64,000 nt of DNA, taken from contig JAEUIN010000273.1 of NCBI GenBank assembly GCA_016793115.1, forward strand, positions 1 to 64,000, read 5' to 3'. Each line of letters opens with the position of its first letter. Positions within the stretch are counted from its first letter, which is position 1. A program made the translations under genes and the position numbers. Under the pieces are notes generated by a model. That model was not told the origin of the DNA and did no database searches. It saw only the letters and a list, made by a program, of their open reading frames with translations. Source of the DNA: Planctomycetaceae bacterium. GTDB taxonomy: Bacteria; Planctomycetota; Planctomycetia; Pirellulales; PNKZ01. This document shows, in pieces, positions 45,123 through 53,183 of the stretch.

Positions 45123-45180
45123 ATCGATTAGGATCTGAGTTTCTAAGTGTTCTGAGAGTTCGTTACGGGGACGAGCAAGT

Positions 45181-47355
45181 TCAGCGTCCGCCCTTCTTCT
45201 TCGGCTTCGCGGCCTTATCTGTAGACTCCGACGCGGCTTCCGGCTCTTCTTGCTTGATGATCAGCACGTTGTCGCCGTATTCCTCTTCCTCGGTGCGTTT
45301 GATCACCTTGCCTTGCTCGTCGAGCTTGTCGTCGGCCTGGGCCGTCTTGCGCTTGGCGACCTTGAGCAGCATGTCGTAGAGCTTCTGCTTGTCGCGGCCG
45401 TTGATTTCATTGACCGCGCCGGCCACTTCGCCGAGATAGCGGAGGAAGACGTTGCGGCGTTCCCCTTCTTGCTTCACCTTCATCCGCTTGCGCACGAACA
45501 TCGCCAGCTTTCGACCGACGGCCTGCAACCCGAGCCGGATTTCCTTCTGAATTTCCGGGTACGACGCCACGGCCTCTTTCGACTCGCTCGTAAACGGCAC
45601 CCAGACGCTCGCGATGTGCACCATCACGGTGACCGGCCCGCTCGGCAGCCCGCCGCGCGATTGCGAAAGCCCGTAGGCCCGCCAGTTGGTCCCCATGATC
45701 ATCTGCGTGATCGCGCACGCGCCTGGCTGGAACTGCAACGGCACGCGGTTGGCATACCGCAGCACGTTCATCGTTTGACCTTCTTCCAGGTTCACGTTGC
45801 GCATCGCGGTGTGCAGCTTGGCGATTTCCGCGGGCTTGAGCTTCGACGGGCTCGCGCGGGTGCCGAATTCCGCCTCGGCCAGGATCTTGTCGGCCGCGTC
45901 GCCGCCGATGCCGCTGAAGCCGTTGATGAGAAACTGCCGCAGCGTGCGGGCATCCGACTCCTGCAGCATCTCCGTGAGCGCTTCGAGCGACACCTTCACC
46001 GCAGTCGAAGCCCCGCCGTAGGCCAAGGCCGTTTCGATGACGAACGGGTTGCCTCGATACACGGCCGGCGGCCGCGTGTCGGCCACGTAGAACTCGGCGG
46101 GCACGACATGGTGCAACCCTTGCAGCAAGAGCGGCACGCCGATCGGCGAGATGCAGTCGGTCGCAGGCGACGGGATCTTCGCCTTTTGCAGCGCTTGATA
46201 AAGCAGTTCGCTGTCGTGACGGCCGATGCGAGCCGGATTGGCGCGGGTGCTCAACTTGGCCGCTTCACACACCTCGGCCGCCTTCGACGAACTGACGCGC
46301 GAAAACGAACTCGTCAAGAATTGCGAAAGCGTCGAGGCTTTCGTCGCCTGGAGCATCGTCACCAAGTTGCCGAGTTCGATGCCGTAGGGATGCGGCAAAA
46401 TCTCCTTGGCTTCCTTGGGCAACTCGTCCGTGGCCCGCGCGTAGTCGAACGTTTTGCCGTCGGGGTCGACGTAATGCACTGTGACGTGCGGGTTCGCAAT
46501 CGCGGTCTGCTGCAAATACTCGTCGACGCTGCCGCGCCCGCGCTGGTACTTCGCCTCGAGTTCGATCGTCACGCGGGTGCCGTTGGGGACGTCGATCCAT
46601 TCGATGCCGTGCTTTTCGATAAACTTCGCGCCGGCGTCGCCCGGTTCGATGTCGACTCCTTCGCCCTTGCCGTTGAGAATCTCAGGCTTGTTCTTCTTCG
46701 TGTCGATCTGCAGTTCGAAGTAGTGCGCCGGCTTCTTCGCTCCGATGCGCGAGACGATCTTCACCGGCTTGCCGGTGGTGAGCACGCCGTACATGCCGGC
46801 CGCGCTGATGCCGATGCCTTGCTGACCGCGGCTCATTCGCAAACGGTGAAACTTCGAACCGTAGAGCAGCTTGCCGAAGATGTTGGGAATCTGCGCTTTG
46901 ACGATGCCGGGACCGTTATCCTGAATGCCGACCTTGTAGCGGTTCTCGCCGGTCGCTTCGATGTGCACCCAAATCTCGGGCAAGATACCGGCTTCTTCGC
47001 AGGCGTCGAGCGAGTTGTCGACCGCTTCCTTCACGGTGGTCAACAGCGCCTTGCGCGGATTGTCGAAGCCGAGCAGGTGCCGGTTCTTGGCGAAAAACTC
47101 GCTGACGGAGATATCGCGCTGGCCGGCGGCCATCGTCTCGGCGGTGGCGCGGCGCTTAGGCGGCTTCGTCGACTTGCCGCCCGACGCGGATGCCGCGGCC
47201 GTTTCTTCGCCTGTCGCCGAATCTTCCGCTTCCACTTCGACGACGTCCAACTCCGCATCGTCGTCTTGCTTCGATCCCTTTTTAGCGGCCGAACGAACCG
47301 GGGCACTCTTGGCGGGCGAGCTTTTCAAACCAAAGTCTCCGTAGGCGGGCGACAA
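45181..47355 (-). CDS. top6B: DNA topoisomerase VI subunit B
   Basis: A 724-residue ATPase subunit. After an acidic, Lys- and Ala-rich extension (1-75), the GHKL ATPase has Glu110 and Asn114 (KEAVDNSLDA), DNGPG at 146-150 and the lid RGQQGIG at 176-182. An H2TH-like helical part and the transducer domain follow (about 300-560; SRGGLPSGPVTVMVHIASVWVPF), then a C-terminal extension of charged residues ending in KKKGGR. ATP binding closes the gate formed with subunit A. The start is TTG at 47355 as the longest option; Met75 (47133) just before the conserved domain is the alternative. Confidence 0.95.
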   Translation of the reverse strand: MSPAYGDFGLKSSPAKSAPVRSAAKKGSKQDDDAELDVVEVEAEDSATGEETAAASASGGKSTKPPKRRATAETMAAGQRDISVSEFFAKNRHLLGFDNPRKALLTTVKEAVDNSLDACEEAGILPEIWVHIEATGENRYKVGIQDNGPGIVKAQIPNIFGKLLYGSKFHRLRMSRGQQGIGISAAGMYGVLTTGKPVKIVSRIGAKKPAHYFELQIDTKKNKPEILNGKGEGVDIEPGDAGAKFIEKHGIEWIDVPNGTRVTIELEAKYQRGRGSVDEYLQQTAIANPHVTVHYVDPDGKTFDYARATDELPKEAKEILPHPYGIELGNLVTMLQATKASTLSQFLTSSFSRVSSSKAAEVCEAAKLSTRANPARIGRHDSELLYQALQKAKIPSPATDCISPIGVPLLLQGLHHVVPAEFYVADTRPPAVYRGNPFVIETALAYGGASTAVKVSLEALTEMLQESDARTLRQFLINGFSGIGGDAADKILAEAEFGTRASPSKLKPAEIAKLHTAMRNVNLEEGQTMNVLRYANRVPLQFQPGACAITQMIMGTNWRAYGLSQSRGGLPSGPVTVMVHIASVWVPFTSESKEAVASYPEIQKEIRLGLQAVGRKLAMFVRKRMKVKQEGERRNVFLRYLGEVAGAVNEINGRDKQKLYDMLLKVAKRKTAQADDKLDEQGKVIKRTEEEEYGDNVLIIKQEEPEAASESTDKAAKPKKKGGR

Positions 47356-47668
47356 TGCGCGACGAGCCCCAGGAACGTTCGTCCCTGGGCTTTCTCACGT
47401 CCGTGCTTGGCGAACTGGCTGAACTGAGTAAACTTTGCCGATTATAGCCGGCTATCCCCGACCGGCCCAAGTCGACTTACGGCTCCAGTCGGTACGGCAA
47501 TTCCGGTTGTTACAGGCGGCAGACAAAGATTGACCCGCCCGTTGAGCGGTCGCCGAATTCAAAAACAACGGGCGAGGCAGGATGCGTCGCCGTCGAACAT
47601 ACCCCCCGCCGCCGCGCTTCGGTGCGCCGCGGGCCGCGCCACGGATTTGGTCTTAGGAGTTCGTCCCC
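47356..47668. other. Divergent intergenic region
   Basis: About 310 bp between top6B (minus) and a small secreted protein gene (plus). It contains the topoisomerase promoter at 47441-47470. Nothing else stands out; the small frames here lack ribosome sites. Confidence 0.5.
47441..47470 (-). promoter_or_regulatory. Promoter of the topoisomerase VI operon
   Basis: Minus strand: -35 TTGGGC (plus coordinates 47465-47470) and -10 TATAAT (47441-47446), 18 bp apart. Transcription would start near 47434, leaving a leader of about 80 nt to the TTG at 47355. Confidence 0.5.
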
Positions 47669-47983
47669 ATGACGATTCATCGGATTCTCATCGCCGCGCT
47701 CGTCGCCGGCGCAACGTACTTCGTCGCCGACTCCGCCCAGGCCCAAGGTCCGGTGCGGGCTCGCCTCGCCACCCCGGGCATCGCCCAACAATACGTGGAA
47801 GACGAAGGGCTGATCGGCTCGAAGATGTATCCCTCACCGCGCCCCGTTCCGGCCTGGGTCGGCCACACCTACTACACGTATCAGCCGTTCTACCCGCACA
47901 AGTTCATGTGGTCGCACTACGACGTCTACCGTAAGCGCCACGCCGACGGCGGCCACACGACCACGCGGGCCTTCTACTGGTAG
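47669..47983 (+). CDS. Small secreted protein, aromatic-rich
   Basis: A 104-residue protein with a signal peptide (about 1-25, ending SAQAQG). The mature part is rich in Tyr, His, Trp and Pro (WVGHTYYTYQPFYPHKF, WSHYDVY) and ends in TRAFYW. TTAGGAG lies about 10 nt upstream of the ATG. No known domain. It precedes another small secreted protein of similar style 117 bp downstream. Both may be envelope or surface components; function unknown. Confidence 0.75.
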   Translation: MTIHRILIAALVAGATYFVADSAQAQGPVRARLATPGIAQQYVEDEGLIGSKMYPSPRPVPAWVGHTYYTYQPFYPHKFMWSHYDVYRKRHADGGHTTTRAFYW

Positions 47984-48100
47984 TCGCGCGGTCGCTCCAA
48001 AGCGGTTCTCGGAAATCCATCAGTGCTTCGCGCGGTCCGATTTCACAACTCAACTTCAACTTCTAATCGCAGCCAACTCGCTAAGGTCGAGGAATTCGCA

Positions 48101-48451
48101 ATGAAGAAACTCGTCATGACGTTCGCCGCCGCGGCCGTGCTGGCCGCCGGCGTGGTTTCCTCGGCTTCGGCGGCAGGTCTGTTGCGTAGCCGCGGCTACT
48201 GGCACGACGGCGGTTACGTCGATCCGCAATGGACGACGCCGCACGCGATGGTGATGCCGCCCACCGTGCATCGCCAGATCAAGTATGGGTGGGGCGCTTC
48301 CGGCACGGAATTGAAGCGGATTCCATTCCGATATTCGATGTACGGACTGCCCGACGGCGCATTCCCGGACGGCGCATGGCGTCCGGCCCCGGTGCAACCG
48401 AGTCACACCGACCAAATGGGCACGTACTACATCCGTGCGCCGTGGAAATAG
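48101..48451 (+). CDS. Small secreted protein, 116 residues
   Basis: The signal peptide is clear (MKKLVMTFAAAAVLAAGVVS, cleaved near ASAAG). The mature chain is Gly, Trp, Tyr, His and Pro-rich (GYWHDGGYVDPQW, QPSHTDQMGTYYIRAPW), resembling its upstream neighbour in composition. GAGG lies 9 nt before the ATG. A perfect intrinsic terminator follows 33 bp after the stop. No recognisable family; probably a periplasmic or surface protein. Confidence 0.78.
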   Translation: MKKLVMTFAAAAVLAAGVVSSASAAGLLRSRGYWHDGGYVDPQWTTPHAMVMPPTVHRQIKYGWGASGTELKRIPFRYSMYGLPDGAFPDGAWRPAPVQPSHTDQMGTYYIRAPWK

Positions 48452-48484
48452 TCGTCGCCGACGGCTCGCTCGACTGATGAACGA

Positions 48485-48513
48485 GGGAACGCCCGAGCGG
48501 CGTTCCCTTTTTT
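48485..48513 (+). terminator. Perfect intrinsic terminator
   Basis: GGGAACGCC (48485-48493), loop CGAGC, GGCGTTCCC (48499-48507), then TTTTTT. It ends the small secreted protein gene and overlaps the last codon of the convergent beta-helix gene. Confidence 0.93.
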
Positions 48514-49495
48514 ATTTGCCGTCGGCCCGCAGCCCGCTTGCCACAGCTTCCTGAAACGTCGGCGCACTGAACTCGCCCACGTTTTCGAACCCCGGCCAGG
48601 GTCCGCCGCCGGTTTGCTGGAGCTTCCGTCGCACGTTTGCGCAGTAGCCGAGGCGCATAATCTTCAGGTCTTCGAGCTTGTCTTCCATGCGCACGGCGAG
48701 TTCCGAATCGTAAACCGCGCAATCGCGGATCGTTACGTGCGCGCCGCCCCGTTCGCCGGGCCCGCGCAAGCGAAAACAGACCTGATTGTCGCGGAACACG
48801 CAATTCTCGATCGTCGCGTCGACGCTCTCTTTCAGATTGAGCGCCGCGAGCATCGACACCTGGCCCGGCTGATTCCAACCGTGGAACAAACAGTTGCGAA
48901 ACGTGATCCGTGCGCGCCGACCATCGCCGCGGGTCTTGGAGTCGAACGCGTTTTCGCCGGGCCGCTCGCCTTGTTTGAAACCGAGCGCGTCGGCCGGCAG
49001 CGGTCCGGTCCACAGCGTGCAGTTTTCCACGAGGACGTCGTCCCACGGATCGCGGGCCGGATCGAATTGCAGACAGTCTCCCGATACATAATAAATCTCG
49101 CAATTGCGGACGACGAGCTTTTGCGGCCGGCCGGTAATGCCGTGCGCGTCGTTCTGGTTCAGATAACTGCCGTTCAACAAATGATGAATCTTGCAGTTCT
49201 CGATCTCGACGTTGCGCCCGAACACGCCGATGCCGTTGCCGGTCGCGTTGCGAATCTCGCAATTGCGCACCACGACGTCGTCGGCCGTGATCTTCACGCG
49301 GTTACCCCCCGCGCCGCGACTATCGACGAGGTAGTTCTCATAAGTCCCGGGTTCCCGAATCTCCAACCGTTCGACTTCTCGGGCCGCGGCGTCGCAGCCG
49401 ATCGTGCCGCGCACGCCGATCGCCGGCTCGGCCGCCGTCGCTGCGCGGAGCCATAACAACGAGACCAGTGCGACCGCCAAATTCGTGAAGCGCAT
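48512..49495 (-). CDS. Secreted right-handed beta-helix protein
   Basis: A 327-residue protein with a signal peptide (about 1-21, ending ATAAEP). The rest is a series of about ten ~22-residue rungs with the pattern V-V-R-N-C-E-I (for example VVRNCEIRNATGNGIGVFG, IENCKIHHL, VRNCEIYY, VENCTLW), the pectate-lyase/parallel beta-helix fold. It may bind or cut a polysaccharide; no catalytic set can be identified. The ATG at 49495 has AGGAGA 9 nt upstream and is preferred to the longer frame starting at 49600. Confidence 0.85.
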   Translation of the reverse strand: MRFTNLAVALVSLLWLRAATAAEPAIGVRGTIGCDAAAREVERLEIREPGTYENYLVDSRGAGGNRVKITADDVVVRNCEIRNATGNGIGVFGRNVEIENCKIHHLLNGSYLNQNDAHGITGRPQKLVVRNCEIYYVSGDCLQFDPARDPWDDVLVENCTLWTGPLPADALGFKQGERPGENAFDSKTRGDGRRARITFRNCLFHGWNQPGQVSMLAALNLKESVDATIENCVFRDNQVCFRLRGPGERGGAHVTIRDCAVYDSELAVRMEDKLEDLKIMRLGYCANVRRKLQQTGGGPWPGFENVGEFSAPTFQEAVASGLRADGK

Positions 49496-49845
49496 GGCTT
49501 GGATTTCTCCTGCCCGGGGAACTCCGTTCTCGTCGCGAACCCGCTTGGCCTCGTCCATCGAACCGGTCGCCGGCGGGCCGTCCGCACCCGGCGCAAGCAC
49601 GCCCCCGATGCGGGGTGGATTCTAAGACCTGCCGAGTCGGCCTGCACGCGCTTGCGGCGTGGGACGACTTCGCCCGGGCGACGGCGGACGCCGCGGCCGG
49701 CACGACGGCGGTTCCACGGTCAACCCGCGCAAAATGGGCCGATTTTGCGGTGTTTTCGCCCCCGAACCGCGCGTGGCCGCTCCTTGTCCATTCCCGCGAC
49801 CGCGACTAAGCTAGTAGTTTCCATTTTTGGGAGTCGAACAGTTCT
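49496..49845. other. Divergent intergenic region upstream of ilvH
   Basis: About 350 bp. It contains a small inverted repeat, CGCAAAAT (49728-49735) and ATTTTGCG (49742-49749), about 97 bp before ilvH, which could be an operator or a weak attenuator. No T-box, leader peptide or other riboregulator was recognised. Confidence 0.45.
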
Positions 49846-50370
49846 ATGCGTCATGTTCTCTCGGCCGTCGTGCAGAACGTGCCGGGCGTGCTGGCCCACA
49901 TTTCGGGCATGCTCGCCTCGCGCGGCTACAACATCGACAGCCTCGCCGTCGGTGCCACGGAGAATCCTGAATTCTCGCGAATGACGTTCGTCATCGTCGG
50001 CGACGACGCGATTCTGGAACAGGTCCGCAAGCAACTGTCGAAGATCGTCACGGTCGTCCGCGTCGACGACATTAGCTCGCGCGACTTCGTCGAGCGAGAT
50101 CTGATGCTCATCAAAGTCGCCGCCGCTCCCGGCACGGCCCGCAGCGCCGTGAAGGAACTGACCGACATCTTCCGCGGCCGCATCGTCGATATCGGCGCCG
50201 AGGAAGTGATCGTCGAAATTTCGGGCCAAGAGCGCAAGGTCGAGGCCTTCATCGAGTTGATGCGTCCCTACGGAATTCGCGAACTCGTGCGGACCGGCCG
50301 GATCGCCATGGTTCGCGGCATGAAGCCGTCGGAAGCTCACGGCAGCCTGACGAAAATCGCCCAGTCCTAA
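49846..50370 (+). CDS. ilvH: Acetolactate synthase small (regulatory) subunit
   Basis: A 174-residue protein. The N-terminal ACT domain reads HVLSAVVQNVPGVLAHISGMLASRGYNIDSLAVG, the valine-binding part that gives feedback control to acetolactate synthase, and a second ACT-like half follows (DLMLIKVAAAPGTARSAVKEL, GQERKVEAFIELMRPYGI). It acts in branched-chain amino acid synthesis with IlvB. GGGAG is about 11 nt upstream. ilvC follows after 94 bp, but the catalytic ilvB subunit is not in the window. Confidence 0.95.
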   Translation: MRHVLSAVVQNVPGVLAHISGMLASRGYNIDSLAVGATENPEFSRMTFVIVGDDAILEQVRKQLSKIVTVVRVDDISSRDFVERDLMLIKVAAAPGTARSAVKELTDIFRGRIVDIGAEEVIVEISGQERKVEAFIELMRPYGIRELVRTGRIAMVRGMKPSEAHGSLTKIAQS

Positions 50371-50464
50371 CGGCGAAAATCCTACTCTCCAACTATCGTG
50401 TCGCCGGCCCTCGAGTCGGCGACGAACCCCTCACACCTGACCACGGACACCTGGCAACTCAATC

Positions 50465-51469
<1,005 letters not shown>

Positions 51470-51476
51470 GCGGCAA

Positions 51477-51589
51477 GCGTTCCCAGGCGGAGCCTGGGAA
51501 CGCGAGGCGAAACACCAGCCCCGAGCGCAAGCGAGGGGATCGCGATCGGCCGAGCGCGTGCGAGCATCCCCTCGCTCGCGCTCGGGGCT
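51477..51589. repeat. Two dispersed palindromes after ilvC
   Basis: A perfect 12-bp hairpin (GCGTTCCCAGGC, GGA, GCCTGGGAACGC; 51477-51503) is followed by a larger pair with 24-bp arms at 51517-51540 and 51566-51589, 23 of 24 positions pairing (AGCCCCGAGCGC ... GAGGGGAT). Both are REP-like elements; the first may act as a terminator for ilvC. Confidence 0.85.
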
Positions 51590-51660
51590 AGTTGACCGCG
51601 GAAGCTCCGGTTTTCGGTAACACGGTTTGATTTCCTCCCCCGAGGCGGAACAATACGGAT

Positions 51661-51993
51661 ATGAGCAATCAACACGCGACCGGCGGCATCGTGACCAAAG
51701 ACACCGCGAAAGACCTCGTAACGGACCGCGGCGACGTGACGACTCGTCCGGAAGTCAATTCGCTTAAGCCGGGCGATCGAGTCGAGATTCAGCACGACGT
51801 AAAAGTCGGGCTCAAAGTCTGGGGCACGACCACGGTCGGTACGGTCGAGCGCATCGAGCGCCGCCGCCAAGGCCTGCACTTCCGCCGCAACATGGACGAC
51901 AAAGCGTTCTCCGATCTGATCGTGCTCCGCCTCCCAGATAACTCGCTCACCACGGTGACGATGGACGAGTTCTCAAGATTGCGGAAACTATGA
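51661..51993 (+). CDS. Small conserved protein of unknown function
   Basis: A 110-residue soluble protein. After a polar N-terminus, residues about 35-105 look like an SH3-like beta-barrel (SLKPGDRVEIQHDVKVG, GTVERIERRR, LIVLRLPDNSLTTVTMDEFSRL). I recall similar proteins in planctomycetes but no assigned function. Its stop codon overlaps the next start (ATGA, 51990-51993), so it is translationally coupled to the radical SAM gene. Confidence 0.75.
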   Translation: MSNQHATGGIVTKDTAKDLVTDRGDVTTRPEVNSLKPGDRVEIQHDVKVGLKVWGTTTVGTVERIERRRQGLHFRRNMDDKAFSDLIVLRLPDNSLTTVTMDEFSRLRKL

Positions 51994-52940
51994 ATGCGGA
52001 ACGCGGGGCGATGAACGAAAAACGGGACAACGCCGGCTCCGAAAGTTCATCGCTCATCGCTCAGCCTGCGGCGCTTCCTCTGTTCGCTTCCCACTCCCGC
52101 TCGTTCGAGACGAACCGCTTCGTCTATCCCGTCGTCAGCCGCCGCTCCGGCGGCGTGTCGATCGGCGTGAATCTCAACCCGGACAAAGTCTGCAACTTCG
52201 ATTGCATCTACTGTCAGGTCGATCGCGTGAGCGCGGCCGAGACGAGGTTCGTCGGCGTGCCGCAATTGCTCGACGAGCTCGACCGCATGCTCGACTTGGT
52301 CGCGAGCGGCGCGCTCTTCGAACACGGCAAGTTCGCCGCGACGCCGCCCCATCTGCGGCGTTTGAACGACATCGCCTTCTCCGGCGACGGCGAGCCGACG
52401 ACCTACAAAAACTTCGACGAGATCATCGCCGCCTGCGCGGAGTTGAAGCGCAAGCACGGTCTCGACGACGTGAAGATGGTGCTCATCACCAACGCCTCGA
52501 TGCTGCATCGCCCGACCGTCGCCCGCGGCCTGGAAATCCTCGACGCCCACAACGGCGAAGTCTGGGCGAAGCTCGAAGCCGGCACCGAGGCCTATTATCA
52601 GCTCATCGAGCGAACGAAGATTCCGTTTCGACAGGTACTCGACAACATCACGGCCGCGGCCCGCGTGCGACCGCTGGTGATTCAAGCGTTGTTCATGCGC
52701 GTCGGCGGCGAGCCGCCGTCGCCGGCGGAACTTGACGCCTTCTGCGATCGGCTCAATGAAATCACCGCCGCCGGCGGCACACTGAAACTCGTGCAGATCT
52801 ACACCGTCGCTCGCAAGCCGGCGGAGTCGTTCGTCGCTCCGCTCAGCGACGCCGAAGTCGACGCGATCGTCGCCTTGGTCGAAAACCGTACCGGTTTGAA
52901 AGCGCAAGCCTTCTACGGCATGACGACCGACGCGGCTTAG
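51990..52940 (+). CDS. Radical SAM protein
   Basis: A 316-residue protein. The iron-sulfur motif CNFDCIYCQ (CxxxCxxC) is near residue 69, after IGVNLNPDKV. Residues GDGEPTTYKNFDEI match the GGE/GEP SAM-binding loop. The C-terminal part has VRPLVIQALFMR and KLVQIYTVARKP, as in the wyosine-synthesis-like branch of bacterial radical SAM proteins. No extra cluster motif is seen. Start ATG at 51990 overlaps the upstream stop by 4 bp; an in-frame ATG a few codons later also exists. The reaction is unknown. Confidence 0.85.
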   Translation: MNAERGAMNEKRDNAGSESSSLIAQPAALPLFASHSRSFETNRFVYPVVSRRSGGVSIGVNLNPDKVCNFDCIYCQVDRVSAAETRFVGVPQLLDELDRMLDLVASGALFEHGKFAATPPHLRRLNDIAFSGDGEPTTYKNFDEIIAACAELKRKHGLDDVKMVLITNASMLHRPTVARGLEILDAHNGEVWAKLEAGTEAYYQLIERTKIPFRQVLDNITAAARVRPLVIQALFMRVGGEPPSPAELDAFCDRLNEITAAGGTLKLVQIYTVARKPAESFVAPLSDAEVDAIVALVENRTGLKAQAFYGMTTDAA

Positions 52941-52966
52941 GCCGGCCAAAAACGCGCCGGCTCGTT

Positions 52967-52975
52967 TGGTACAAT
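52967..52975 (+). promoter_or_regulatory. Extended -10 promoter of the xylonate dehydratase gene
   Basis: TGGTACAAT fits the extended -10 consensus (TGnTATAAT, one mismatch). Transcription would start near 52982, giving a leader of about 200 nt that contains the TGCGCA repeats. Confidence 0.5.
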
Positions 52976-53026
52976 GCTACGGTGTCTAGCTATGATCGAC
53001 GGCCGCTGACACTTACGTCGATTGTC

Positions 53027-53118
53027 GATGCGCAAACCGCGCATCTATTTCGCCGATAGATGCGCACATTTAAGTAAGACAATAGGGGTGCGCAACAATC
53101 GCCCGAGTAGATGCGCAC
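53027..53118. repeat. Cluster of TGCGCA-type repeats in the dehydratase leader
   Basis: GATGCGC (53027-53033) and GCGCATC (53039-53045) form an inverted pair, followed by AGATGCGCAC at 53058-53067, the variant GGTGCGCAAC at 53087-53096 and AGATGCGCAC again at 53109-53118. Spacings of about 29, 29 and 22 bp suggest sites on nearly one face of the helix. Probably a binding array for a regulator of the dehydratase gene. Confidence 0.6.
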
Positions 53119-53183
53119 CGACCCGAACGAGAATCGTCGTAACTCTCCGAACTTCGAACCGCGAACCCTGAACGAATAGCGCA

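Noticed and set aside
45250..47427. A 725-codon frame antisense to top6B
   Set aside because: Shadow of a long high-GC gene; no domain, no ribosome site.
49728..49749. CGCAAAAT/ATTTTGCG hairpin upstream of ilvH as a transcription attenuator
   Set aside because: The stem is only 8 bp, no clear T-tract or competing structure and no leader peptide of Ile/Val/Leu codons was seen; kept only as a note.
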